NCBI RefSeq assembly: GCF_004000745.1
Contig: NZ_BILV01000013.1
Span: 1-64,000, forward strand
Length of the DNA: 64,000 bases
DNA from: Paenibacillus barengoltzii NBRC 101215
GTDB lineage: Bacteria; Bacillota; Bacilli; Paenibacillales; Paenibacillaceae
Reading direction: 5' to 3'
Shown: in pieces, positions 54,760 to 63,086 of the stretch
How the letters are laid out: the number at the start of each line of letters is the position of its first letter
Position numbering within the stretch: position 1 is the stretch's first letter
Notes under the pieces: generated by a model
Database searches by the model: none
What the model was told of the DNA's origin: nothing
What the model saw: the letters and a program-made list of their open reading frames with translations, nothing else
Position numbers and translations under genes: made by a program

Positions 54760-55218
54760 TTGGAATCCAGGAAGTTTGTTGATGTGAACATCAAACGAGC
54801 CATCGCAGACCAAGCGGAGCGGACGGACCAGCGAACGCTGGCGTTATGGGCGTCGGAATGCGCGGAACGCGTACTGCCTTGCTTCGAGGCGGCACGGCCG
54901 GAGGACCTGCGGCCGCGGCAAGCGATCGAAGCGGCACGCGCTTGGGTGCGCGGCGAAGTCAGCATGGCCGCGGCCCGCGCAGCAGCAGTTGCCGCGCATA
55001 ACGCGGCGCATGATGCCGGCCATGCCTCCGCCAGCGCTGCGGCGCGAGCGGCGGGCCACGCGGCGGCTACTGCGCATGTGGCGGGGCACGCGGCGCATAG
55101 CGCCACCTACGCCGCCAAGGCGCTCGCCTATGCTGTGGACAATGCGGAAGCGGTCAAAGCAAAGACCGAGCAGGAGCGGCAGTGGCAGCTCCGCCGGTTA
55201 TTGGAATTGAGCACGTAA
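54760..55218 (+). CDS. Imm5-like putative immunity protein
   Basis: A 152-residue helical protein: CFEAARPEDLRPRQAIEAAR resembles the Imm5-like family, followed by an Ala/His-rich middle (VAAHNAAHDAGHASASAAAR) and RQWQLRRLLE at the end. Imm5-type proteins are listed with polymorphic-toxin immunity genes, but no toxin gene is visible within several kilobases. The start is TTG with AAAGGGGA upstream. The middle is strongly GC-rich compared with its neighbours. Confidence 0.65.
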   Translation: MESRKFVDVNIKRAIADQAERTDQRTLALWASECAERVLPCFEAARPEDLRPRQAIEAARAWVRGEVSMAAARAAAVAAHNAAHDAGHASASAAARAAGHAAATAHVAGHAAHSATYAAKALAYAVDNAEAVKAKTEQERQWQLRRLLELST

Positions 55219-55238
55219 GCGGTGATGGAGGCGTTGAG

Positions 55239-55355
55239 TTGAAGTATTTTACTGATGGTACCGAACCCCGTAGGTTTGAGTTCCGGTTGCTGCTCGAGGC
55301 TCCGATGGAATTGCACGAGCTATCGTTGGTTGCCGGCGGTGTGAACATCGAGTAG
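55239..55355 (+). CDS. Small unrecognised frame (38 residues)
   Basis: GGAGG lies seven bases before TTG 55239. The product (LKYFTDGTEPRRFEFR, then LLLEAPMELHELSLVAGGVN) is not low-complexity and could be a small protein or the remnant of a longer one. No family recognised. Confidence 0.35.
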   Translation: MKYFTDGTEPRRFEFRLLLEAPMELHELSLVAGGVNIE

Positions 55356-55384
55356 TTGATTATTTGACATAAGGAGCTAAACCG

Positions 55385-55849
55385 ATGAAATCTTCATCAT
55401 TAATCGTCCGTGAAGCACAGTCGGGTGACCTGGAGCCCTTGGCACGGCTGTTTGACGAGTATCGCCAATTTTATGAACAAGCTTCAGATCTCGAAGGAGC
55501 CCGGCGTTTTCTGGCGGAAAGGGGAAGCCGGCATGAATCCGTCGTCTTTCTGGCCATCGATTCGGTCAGTGGGACCGCCGTTGGGTTTACGCAGCTGTAT
55601 CCGTCCTTTTCCTCCATCTCGATGAAACGAGTATGGATTTTAAACGATTTATACGTGCGGGAGGAATATCGGAACCAGGGCGCGGCGAAGCTGCTCTTGG
55701 AAGCAGCCAAATCCCACGCTCAGCGGACGAACGCGAAAGGCTTGGAGCTGTCGACGGCGATGACGAACGTCCGGGCCCAAAGATTGTATGAAACGAGCGG
55801 GTATGAACGGGATACGGAGTTTTATCATTATTTTTTGAGCTTGATGTAA
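55385..55849 (+). CDS. GNAT N-acetyltransferase
   Basis: A 154-residue protein: VREAQSGDLEPLARLFDEYR at the start, LNDLYVREEYRNQGAAKLLL as the acetyl-CoA site, and TNVRAQRLYETSGYERDTEF at the end. AAGGAGC fits the ATG. This is the third GNAT gene in 5 kb. Target unknown. Confidence 0.86.
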   Translation: MKSSSLIVREAQSGDLEPLARLFDEYRQFYEQASDLEGARRFLAERGSRHESVVFLAIDSVSGTAVGFTQLYPSFSSISMKRVWILNDLYVREEYRNQGAAKLLLEAAKSHAQRTNAKGLELSTAMTNVRAQRLYETSGYERDTEFYHYFLSLM

Positions 55850-55862
55850 AGGGAGTTATAGC

Positions 55863-56558
55863 ATGACCAAGGTGCTTGTAGTAGATGATGAAGCGAGTAT
55901 TTCTGGAGCTGTGTCGTACGCGCTTCGGAGGGAAGGGTATACGGTGGAGACGGCAGCGGACGGGCAAGAAGCTTTGGACCAGGTTGAGATGTTCAAACCG
56001 GATGTGATGGTGCTTGACGTGATGATGCCAAAGCTAAGCGGATACGAGGTTTGCCGCAAGCTGGAGGGGCGGCCGTCGCGGCCAGCGATCCTGCTGCTAA
56101 CCGTCAAAAACGACATCGTGGATAAAGTGCTGGGATTAGAGCTCGGAGCAGACGATTACATGACTAAGCCGTTTGATATGCGTGAGCTTGTCGCTCGGGT
56201 GAAGGCGCTGACCCGTCGCGGCCCGCGGGCGATCCAGGCCAATTCCGGCGAGGCGCAGGAACGTATACGGCTGGGGGGACTCACGATCCATCTACTCAAT
56301 CGGACGGTTCATGCCGGAGACACCCTGATCGATTTAACGCCAAAGGAATTCGATATCCTGGCACTCCTCGCCGGGCATCCGGGACGGGTGTATTCGCGGG
56401 AAGCGCTCTTGGAGCAGGTGTGGGACATGGATTTCGCGGGCGGTACGCGAACGGTGGACATGCATGTGCAACGGCTGCGTAAGAAGCTGGGCCCGTGGAA
56501 CGATTGCATTCAAACCGTCTACGGTATCGGTTATAAAAGCGTGGAGCCTTCATCATGA
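55863..56558 (+). CDS. OmpR/PhoB family response regulator
   Basis: A 231-residue protein. The receiver domain has the phosphoacceptor Asp in VMVLDVMMPKLSG and the lysine in DDYMTKPFDMRELVARV. The C-terminal winged helix includes LTPKEFDILALLAGHPGRVY and TVDMHVQRLRKKLG. It overlaps the kinase gene by ATGA. Proteins of this class bind direct repeats with about 11-bp spacing; such repeats occur at 58331-58349. Confidence 0.92.
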   Translation: MTKVLVVDDEASISGAVSYALRREGYTVETAADGQEALDQVEMFKPDVMVLDVMMPKLSGYEVCRKLEGRPSRPAILLLTVKNDIVDKVLGLELGADDYMTKPFDMRELVARVKALTRRGPRAIQANSGEAQERIRLGGLTIHLLNRTVHAGDTLIDLTPKEFDILALLAGHPGRVYSREALLEQVWDMDFAGGTRTVDMHVQRLRKKLGPWNDCIQTVYGIGYKSVEPSS

Positions 56559-58069
56559 AACAGCGGAGTTTACGGTTTGGCCTGAAATGGAGAGCCGCGC
56601 TGCTGCTGGCTTTCCTGCTAACTGCGGTGATTGCTGTACTTAGCCTGCTGGTATTGGCCGGGATCCGCGAGGATCAGCGCCAGCGCTTGGAGCAAATGCT
56701 GGCTGCAGAGGCGGAAACCGCGAACCTTCGGGTCCGCCAAGAAGCGTTGACGAGCGGCTTGCCGGATCCAGACGCGTTTATGGAGCTCAGCGGGCAAGAC
56801 CTTGCCGTCAATTTAGGTGCCGAAAGCGGACTTCCGGTCACACTATATAAGCTGGACGGCTCGCTTGCCGGCACCTCGTTGCCGTTCCAGCCCAAGGCGG
56901 ACGTTCAGGACGCGCTGGCTTATACAGCCAAAGGACAGTCCGCGTATATCACGCAAGGCGATCAGCTGTTGTATCTGGCACCGCTTTATACGATGGATCA
57001 GCAGCCGGCGGGGACGGTCCAGTTTCATGTGTCCCTTGCAGAACAGCACGCTTTTTACGAAAGAATTCAGCGTCTGTTCTGGCTGGTTGGCGCGGCCGTA
57101 CTGGTTGGGGGATTTCTGCTCGGCTACCTCTATGTCTGGCGACAGGCCAATGTGATTACGCGGCTCAACCGCGCCGCCATGCGCATCGGGGAAGGGGAGT
57201 ACCTTCGTGAGCCCACGGTTCGACGGAAGGATGAGCTGGGTGAATTGGCGTTGGGAATCTATGAAATGAGCGGAAAAATCGCCACAACCCATGCCCAACT
57301 AACCGATGAGAAAAGCAAACTGATCGAGGCCGTAACCCGGTTGCAGGAGCTGGAGCAGCAACAGAAGCTGTTTATCGGGAACATCAGCCATGAGCTGAAG
57401 ACACCGCTGACCTCGATCCTTGCCTATACGGACCTGTTGAATATGTATCGGGATGATCCGGTGTTGCTTGACGAGGCGTGCCGCCAGATCGGCATGGAGG
57501 CGGGGCGATTGTATGCGCTGGTTGAGAAAGCGTTGAAGCTCTCCTCCATGGACGTCTATGACTTCGAGACGAACACGGCTTTGGTGGACCTGAAGTCCTT
57601 GCTGGAGGACGCGGCCTCACGCCTGCAGGCGAAAGCAGAGCAGCAAGGCATCCAGATCGTCACTGACCTGCAGGACGGCAAGGTATGGGCCGATGCGGAT
57701 AACGTGATGCACATGGTAATGAATCTGCTAGATAACGCCGTGAAATACAATAAGCCCGGAGGAAAAGTGTTTTTGTCCAATGATGCCGTCTCGGTAGTGG
57801 ATGGCAGCGACCGGATGCAAATTAAGGTGAGAGATACCGGGATCGGCATTCCACCGGAGGCGCAGGCTCGCATCTTTGACCCGTTCTACACCGTCAGCAG
57901 CGACCGGTCCAGAGCCCATGGCGGGACAGGCTTAGGGCTATCGCTGGTGCGCAGCTTGGCGGAGAAGCAGCATGGCTCGGTGAAGCTGGCGGCTTCCGGT
58001 CCTGAAGGGTCCACGTTTGTGATCGAGCTGCCGCTTGAACGCCCGCAACCTGCCGGAAGCGGCGGCTAA
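56555..58069 (+). CDS. Sensor histidine kinase of the OmpR-type pair
   Basis: A 504-residue protein: membrane segment (AALLLAFLLTAVIAVLSLLV), about 140-residue extracellular sensor, second segment (LFWLVGAAVLVGGFLLGYLY), HAMP, the H-box FIGNISHELKTPLTSILAYT with the phosphorylated His, then N-box LLDNAVKYN and G-boxes VRDTGIGIP and GGTGLGLSL. A complete class I kinase. Signal unknown; downstream lipoprotein genes may be targets. Confidence 0.92.
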   Translation: MKQRSLRFGLKWRAALLLAFLLTAVIAVLSLLVLAGIREDQRQRLEQMLAAEAETANLRVRQEALTSGLPDPDAFMELSGQDLAVNLGAESGLPVTLYKLDGSLAGTSLPFQPKADVQDALAYTAKGQSAYITQGDQLLYLAPLYTMDQQPAGTVQFHVSLAEQHAFYERIQRLFWLVGAAVLVGGFLLGYLYVWRQANVITRLNRAAMRIGEGEYLREPTVRRKDELGELALGIYEMSGKIATTHAQLTDEKSKLIEAVTRLQELEQQQKLFIGNISHELKTPLTSILAYTDLLNMYRDDPVLLDEACRQIGMEAGRLYALVEKALKLSSMDVYDFETNTALVDLKSLLEDAASRLQAKAEQQGIQIVTDLQDGKVWADADNVMHMVMNLLDNAVKYNKPGGKVFLSNDAVSVVDGSDRMQIKVRDTGIGIPPEAQARIFDPFYTVSSDRSRAHGGTGLGLSLVRSLAEKQHGSVKLAASGPEGSTFVIELPLERPQPAGSGG

Positions 58070-58082
58070 GCCAGCCCATTTC

Positions 58083-58114
58083 AGCCCAGACTTGAAGAAG
58101 TCGGGGCTTTTTTT
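58083..58114 (+). terminator. Terminator of the two-component operon
   Basis: An 11-bp stem with one mismatch (58083-58093 with 58098-58108), GAAG loop and seven Ts. Confidence 0.85.
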
Positions 58115-58120
58115 GCATTC

Positions 58121-58303
58121 AAATGCAAAAGTACATTTGATTCCCTGGATAACCGCTGGTTTCGGGCCAATGAAATGTAAAAGTACATCTGACATAGAGC
58201 AATTTTGCCGTAAAGAGGCGGTTGGGCCTTGATGAACTGCACTTTTACACCTAAATGGCCATTTTTCAGCACTCAGCGGGAAATGAACTGTACTTTTGCA
58301 GTT
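58121..58303. repeat. Cluster of four AAAAGTAC-centred repeats
   Basis: Copies at 58121-58140 and 58173-58192 read AAATGYAAAAGTACATYTGA. Copies at 58233-58252 and 58284-58303 are inverted (TGAACTGYACTTTTRCA). Two face right and two face left. The gap 58070-58481 holds only the terminator, this cluster and the leader of the next gene. Confidence 0.8.
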
Positions 58304-58330
58304 TCGGCCTCCGTTACACTTCCACTCGAT

Positions 58331-58349
58331 GTTACAAGAACGTTACAAG
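58331..58349 (+). promoter_or_regulatory. Direct repeats GTTACAAG, 11-bp spaced: likely response-regulator site
   Basis: GTTACAAG at 58331-58338 and 58342-58349, exactly one helical turn apart, the pattern bound by OmpR/PhoB-type dimers. A third half (GTTACA) is at 58313. A -10-like TATACT is at 58379-58384. The two-component operon just upstream is the likely source of the binding protein. Confidence 0.6.
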
Positions 58350-58390
58350 TCGGATATTTTTATGTGAAAAGTCTTCCCTATACTGAAGTC

Positions 58391-58481
58391 AACAGGGAGA
58401 ACCGAATGGGCCGCCCCGAAACAAGGGGGTTGAGCGGTAAGGTCGGCGACACCTGTGGCAAAAACGCAGGAGGTACCTGGA
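58391..58481 (+). other. GC-rich, possibly structured leader of the propeller lipoprotein gene
   Basis: If transcription starts about 7 bases after TATACT, the leader is about 90 nt with potential stems CCGCCCC/GGGG-GCGG and AGGTCGGCGACACCT. The ACCT-containing segment could also pair with the AGGAGGT ribosome site. It does not match a riboswitch class I know. Confidence 0.3.
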
Positions 58482-59702
58482 ATGAAGCACCCTATGGGCA
58501 CCTTTGCCCTTCAACTTTTGGCAGCAACGCTCTTGTTGGGCACCGTAACGGCTTGCCAACCAAATGAGAAACGTCTTACGGTCGTTGACCCTAAGACGCA
58601 TCAAAACGGGCAGCAACAACCCGCCCAAACTGGGGGTAAGCCAGCGGAAGCCAAGCGGCAACTGACGGTTGTAGACGCACAGCCACAATCGCCTGGCCGG
58701 GAAGTCCGCGTCGTCAGGATGCATGCCATTGAAGATTCGAGCATCCAGTCCTGGATTTCGGAGGACGAGGTGAAGGTGGAAAAGACCCGACTGGTCAAAT
58801 CCGGGACGGCGACGGAGGAACCGCAATACGCCTATGAGGTCTCGATCGTGAACCTGGTGACCGGCCAGACACGTGAGCCTGCGGGAGAGGAGGGACAGCA
58901 GATGGACGGCTACATGCTTGTGAAGGAGTTCCCGTCTCCAGATGGACGGTACCGTTTCATTCAGAAATGGAAGAATAAGTACACGGCCGACAACTTTGTA
59001 GAGAATCGTCAAACGGGGGAAATCCTGCACATCCCGGGAGAGAACTACCTGGAACTGGGCGGGTGGCTAAACGAGGAAACGTACATTTTAGCCGCCGGCT
59101 CGATGGAAGGCCGAGGAGAAATCCGGCAAATTTCCGCAGCAGACGGGAAGGTGACGCTGCTTATGTTAGACGATCCCGACATCGATGTGTTTATCCATTT
59201 TGGCGTCAGTCACGGCAGGATCTACTATACCGATAATTATAACGTTTTGAAGGTATTTGATCCGGGTCAATCGAAGCCGGTCAGCTTAATCCGCGATGTC
59301 TGGGAGTTTCAAATTTCCCCGGACAGCCGCTATATCGCGGTATCTACGGTGACCCAATCGGGTGTTTTTCAGGGAAGTGAGCTGTTGATCTACGACTCCG
59401 CGGGCAGCCTTCAAGGGACACTAATTGGCAAAGGCGACGTCATCTCTTACGTAACGTGGTCTCCAGATTCCACTAAGCTGGCCTTTGATGTGTATTCCGA
59501 GAATAAGCCGGGGATGAATGGCGTGTATATTTTTGACACCGGCTCCGGACAGGTGTCTCCGCTCGCTCCTTATTACGCATCGGTCGATCCGCCTCCTCAC
59601 GCGATCTATCCGTTAAGCTGGAGCCCATCGGGCCAACGGCTGGGCATTACGGTGGACGATCCGAAATCGCTGCTCGTCACTCAAGTGATCGATTTTAAGT
59701 AA
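58482..59702 (+). CDS. Beta-propeller-like lipoprotein
   Basis: About 406 residues with lipobox GTVTAC after LQLLAATLL, then a Gln/Pro-rich linker and repeated propeller blades (FQISPDSRYIAVSTV, YVTWSPDSTKLAFDVYSENK, PLSWSPSGQRLGITVDD) like TolB or WD40-type folds. AGGAGGT fits ATG 58482; the frame opens at 58455. Located outside the membrane. Possibly a sensor or wall-associated protein controlled by the upstream two-component system. Confidence 0.82.
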   Translation: MKHPMGTFALQLLAATLLLGTVTACQPNEKRLTVVDPKTHQNGQQQPAQTGGKPAEAKRQLTVVDAQPQSPGREVRVVRMHAIEDSSIQSWISEDEVKVEKTRLVKSGTATEEPQYAYEVSIVNLVTGQTREPAGEEGQQMDGYMLVKEFPSPDGRYRFIQKWKNKYTADNFVENRQTGEILHIPGENYLELGGWLNEETYILAAGSMEGRGEIRQISAADGKVTLLMLDDPDIDVFIHFGVSHGRIYYTDNYNVLKVFDPGQSKPVSLIRDVWEFQISPDSRYIAVSTVTQSGVFQGSELLIYDSAGSLQGTLIGKGDVISYVTWSPDSTKLAFDVYSENKPGMNGVYIFDTGSGQVSPLAPYYASVDPPPHAIYPLSWSPSGQRLGITVDDPKSLLVTQVIDFK

Positions 59703-59734
59703 AACAAATTCATTTAGGGAGAGGAACTAACGAC

Positions 59735-60445
59735 ATGAACAACAACATGAAAAAATCCATTTTAGCTTTCGCTGTAGTAGGCATGACCTTATCCGGAGCT
59801 GCCGGAGTTTATGCCGGGTCAAAATTGCAGAAAATCAACGCCTACCTGAACAATCAAATCGGCATCCAGGTCGATGGCAAAACCTATGCTCCAGTTGACG
59901 GGCAAGGCCGTCCTTTAGCGCCGATTACCCATAATGGCACGACGTATTTGCCAGTACGGGCTTTGGGAGACGTGCTTAAGGTCTCGGTGAACTATGATGC
60001 GAGCCAGCACCTGGTGCAGATTGGCAGCCCATCTTCGGGAACTCCGGATTCGGACACCAGCTTAACTCCTGTGAACTATACGAATGCTCAAATGGAAAAA
60101 ATCAAAAAAGCGTTTGCCCAATTCGAATCCTTTGAGACGCCTTACGCGCCTCAGCAAATGGTCCAAGGGGATACCTTCAAAATGGTTGGCGAATCCGGTG
60201 ATGGCGTAAATCTGATCTTTGATCATATGACGGTTACGATTTCCCCGCGGGACTACGCCTATGACTATGAAGGGAAAACAGTCACCTTGTCCAACGGTAC
60301 GAAAGCGAAATGGTACACGCCATCCGAAACGCCGATGCTGTCCTTCCAGCTGGACGACCGGTTCGTTACACTGAGTTCGCCGGACGGGAAGTTAAGTTCG
60401 ACACAACTGGAGCAGGTCGCCGTTACTGTTGCGAAGTTGAAATAA
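59735..60445 (+). CDS. Secreted stalk-domain (copper amine oxidase N-like) protein
   Basis: A 236-residue protein. Signal peptide (SILAFAVVGMTLSGAAGVYA) followed by the stalk domain: IGIQVDGKTYAPVDGQGRPL and NGTTYLPVRALGDVLKVSVN, then DASQHLVQIG. The C-terminal half is a separate beta-rich domain without a name I know. Many such proteins are exported in Paenibacillus. It follows the propeller lipoprotein after 32 bp and probably shares its transcript. Confidence 0.83.
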   Translation: MNNNMKKSILAFAVVGMTLSGAAGVYAGSKLQKINAYLNNQIGIQVDGKTYAPVDGQGRPLAPITHNGTTYLPVRALGDVLKVSVNYDASQHLVQIGSPSSGTPDSDTSLTPVNYTNAQMEKIKKAFAQFESFETPYAPQQMVQGDTFKMVGESGDGVNLIFDHMTVTISPRDYAYDYEGKTVTLSNGTKAKWYTPSETPMLSFQLDDRFVTLSSPDGKLSSTQLEQVAVTVAKLK

Positions 60446-60516
60446 AGAGAGAGCAGTGAGAGAGTAGCAAAATGAATGAATACGATATGAAAAAGGTTAA
60501 CTCATAACAATCGCTA

Positions 60517-60562
60517 AAAGTCTGTCGGAGCAGGTATCTGTATTGCTTCGGCAGGCTTTTTT
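60517..60562 (+). terminator. Terminator after the stalk-domain gene
   Basis: Long stem (AAAGTCTGTCGGAGCA with TGCTTCGGCAGGCTTT; G-U pairs) and a T run. Confidence 0.8.
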
Positions 60563-60665
60563 GGATTAGTCAAAAGTTAGGAAATAGGCATTTACTTCCA
60601 TCCCTGTTCTAGACTAAGATGGGATTGTTGGGCAAATTGAAGTGATCTGAGGAGGAGAAGCGTAC

Positions 60666-61121
60666 ATGAGTAAAAGAATGGAACAGCTGGAGCTTTTGCT
60701 TGAGGAGATTTCAACGACGGTTGACGGTATAGAAGAGACACAATTTCAGAAGAAACCGTCGCCGGAGAAGTGGTCGAAGCTGGAAATCCTCGGACACTTG
60801 TGTGATTCCGCAGTCAATAACCATGTGCGGTTTATGCGGATCCTGACTTCAGATGAGCCGGTTACATTTGAAGGATACGTACAGGATGAATGGGTAAGAC
60901 GTCACGGCTATCAGGAGCATTATGGGCGCGAGGAGCTGCTCCTGGTGTGGAACCAACTCAACGGGTTAATCCGGAATACGCTGTACAGTGCCGCCGAGTC
61001 GGATTGGGAGAAACGGTGCTTTTTTACGGACGGCACCACGATGACTCTTGAGGAATTGTATGAAGATTATATTCGGCATGCACGTCATCATTTAGCGCAA
61101 ATCAGCGATCCGAATCGTTAA
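60666..61121 (+). CDS. DinB family protein
   Basis: A 151-residue four-helix protein: PEKWSKLEILGHLCDSAVNN with the first His, and DYIRHARHHLAQI with the HxxHH near the C-terminus, the usual metal ligands of DinB/YfiT-like enzymes. These may be thiol-dependent hydrolases or transferases. GGAGGAG precedes the ATG. An inactivated relative is at 16400. Confidence 0.85.
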   Translation: MSKRMEQLELLLEEISTTVDGIEETQFQKKPSPEKWSKLEILGHLCDSAVNNHVRFMRILTSDEPVTFEGYVQDEWVRRHGYQEHYGREELLLVWNQLNGLIRNTLYSAAESDWEKRCFFTDGTTMTLEELYEDYIRHARHHLAQISDPNR

Positions 61122-61196
61122 GAAACTCTATGCATTTCCCGGTTCCTTGTTTATATTAGAGACACGACGATAGGCAAAAAGTGAGGGAATTTGACG

Positions 61197-62090
61197 ATGT
61201 CTGACAATAGAACAACCAAGGAGCCGGCAGATGGCCGACGTCGTTTCGAGTTGCAGGCCGACTGCGAGCATTGCTTTGGCTTGTGTTGTACAGCCCTGCC
61301 TTTTGCGGCTTCGGTGGACTTCGCTGTGAACAAAGCAGCTGGACAGCCCTGCGGTCATTTGCAGGATGACTTCCGCTGCGGCATTCACGGCAATCTTCGG
61401 GAACAGGGGTACCGAGGGTGCACCGTTTACGATTGCTTTGGCGCAGGACAAAGGGTGTCACAGGTCACTTTCGCGGGAGTGAGTTGGCGCCAGGCGCCTG
61501 GATCATCCAAGCTGATGTTTGATGTGTTTCCGATCATGTGGCAGCTGCATGAATTGCTCTGGTACTTGGATGAAGCGTTAAGTCTGCCTCAGGTCAGCCA
61601 TTTACATGAACGTTTGCGGATGAGTTATGACGAGACGGAACGGTTGACATCCGCCAAACTGGACGACTTAATCCGCTTTGATGTGGCAGCACATCGCGCG
61701 AAGGTCAACGAGTTGTTGCTCGAGGTGAGTGAGCGCGTTCGCGCTGAAGCGCTGCGGAAGGCTGGTACATCTTCTGGACGGCACAGAAGCTTTGGGCGTG
61801 GGGCTGATCTGGTTGGTGCCAAGCTGCGGGGCGAGGATTTGCGAGGCGCATTTTTAAGAGGCGCTTACCTGATCGCTGCGGATCTGCGGGGAGCGGACCT
61901 GCGCGGTGCCGATATGATTGGGGCGGATCTGCGAGATGCCGATGTAAGGGGAGCCGATCTTTCGGAGAGCTTGTTCTTGACGCAAGCCCAGATCAATGCT
62001 GCCAAAGGAGACCGTGCCACCAAGCTGCCTCCTCTCCTCGAACGGCCCTTCTATTGGGAAGGGACTTCGGGGAGGCAAGAAGCGAGATGA
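61197..62090 (+). CDS. Cys-rich pentapeptide-repeat protein
   Basis: About 297 residues. An N-terminal Cys cluster (CEHCFGLCC, then PCGHL, FRCGIHG, GCTVYDC) may bind a metal or iron-sulfur cluster. A helical middle leads to about ten perfect pentapeptide units (ADLRGADLRGADMIGADLRD) and a short tail. The perfect A(D/N)LxG pattern differs from the degenerate repeats of the protein at 48545. GAGGGA fits ATG 61197; TTG 61191 opens the frame. The stop overlaps the AraC gene start (ATGA), so these two are coupled. Confidence 0.82.
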   Translation: MSDNRTTKEPADGRRRFELQADCEHCFGLCCTALPFAASVDFAVNKAAGQPCGHLQDDFRCGIHGNLREQGYRGCTVYDCFGAGQRVSQVTFAGVSWRQAPGSSKLMFDVFPIMWQLHELLWYLDEALSLPQVSHLHERLRMSYDETERLTSAKLDDLIRFDVAAHRAKVNELLLEVSERVRAEALRKAGTSSGRHRSFGRGADLVGAKLRGEDLRGAFLRGAYLIAADLRGADLRGADMIGADLRDADVRGADLSESLFLTQAQINAAKGDRATKLPPLLERPFYWEGTSGRQEAR

Positions 62091-63010
62091 ACGATTACCG
62101 GGAAAGGGTGGGTCAGGTCTGTAAGTATATCGATGCGCATTTGCATCAGAAGCTAAACTTGGATCAATTGGCCGAATTGTCCCACTTCTCGAAGTATCAT
62201 TTCTCGCGGATATTTACCTCGGTGACGGGGGAGACGCCGTTTGCGTACATCATGAAGCAGCGTCTAACCCGGGCCGCAGCTTACTTGCGGGAGACCAACC
62301 AACCTGTGCTGGAAATTGCGCTGAGTTGCGGGTTTGAGTCTGCTTCCAGCTTTAATGCAGCGTTCAAGAAGCACTTTGGTCGTACACCAACCGCGATGCG
62401 AGAGCAAGCTCGGCAAGCTCGGCAAGATCGCAATATTTCGCAATCGGACCGCAATCGGCAGGAAGCCGATGCCGCGCCAAACCTTTATGATCAAACTGTA
62501 AAAAACAGTTTGTTAAGGAGGGTTTGGCAAATGCAAGCCAACATTGTAGAGCTTCCCATGATGGAAGTAGCGTATGTAAGACATGTCGGAAGTTATCTGG
62601 AAACCTATCAGGCCTGGGCAAAGTTAGGTAAGTGGGCGGCGCAGCATCAGCTATTTCCGCCGGAGCAATCTTTTATCGGGATTTCCTTGGACGATCCAGC
62701 CGTGACCGAGGAGGAGGAATGCCGGTACGATGCCTGCGTCACCGTGCCGAATACGCTTAGCCGTGCGGATGCCCCGCCGGAGATCGGCTTCCAAACGCTG
62801 CCGGGCGGGCTTTATGCGAAGTTTTATTTTTATGATACATCGGAAAAGCTTGCGCTGCTGTACCAGAGCATATTCGGAAATTGGCTGCCGGACAGCGGAT
62901 ACGACCCGGATGATCGGTACTGTCTGGAGTTCAGTATGAACGATCCGGCGCAGGACACGCAGGGCAAGGCGAAGGTCGAATTATACATTCCGATTAAAGC
63001 AAGGGCATAA
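62087..63010 (+). CDS. AraC family regulator with GyrI-like ligand domain
   Basis: About 307 residues: N-terminal AraC double HTH (LNLDQLAELSHFSKYHFSRI, PVLEIALSCGFESASSFNAA, FKKHFGRTP), a linker with RQARQDRN repeats, and a GyrI-like domain from about residue 155 (VAYVRHVGSYLETYQAWAKL, CRYDACVTVP, GGLYAKFYF). It is expected to activate genes when a small molecule binds. It shares its ligand domain with the protein at 16657. Confidence 0.9.
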   Translation: MNDYRERVGQVCKYIDAHLHQKLNLDQLAELSHFSKYHFSRIFTSVTGETPFAYIMKQRLTRAAAYLRETNQPVLEIALSCGFESASSFNAAFKKHFGRTPTAMREQARQARQDRNISQSDRNRQEADAAPNLYDQTVKNSLLRRVWQMQANIVELPMMEVAYVRHVGSYLETYQAWAKLGKWAAQHQLFPPEQSFIGISLDDPAVTEEEECRYDACVTVPNTLSRADAPPEIGFQTLPGGLYAKFYFYDTSEKLALLYQSIFGNWLPDSGYDPDDRYCLEFSMNDPAQDTQGKAKVELYIPIKARA

Positions 63011-63086
63011 GTGGAAGTGAATAATGATCCTGAGCGGATGCCAGTAAATATTTTTTGAGGATAGAGAATGCAACAGGAGGAGCCCC

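Noticed and set aside
58121-58303. CRISPR array
   Set aside because: The 20-bp units face both ways and spacers are uneven.
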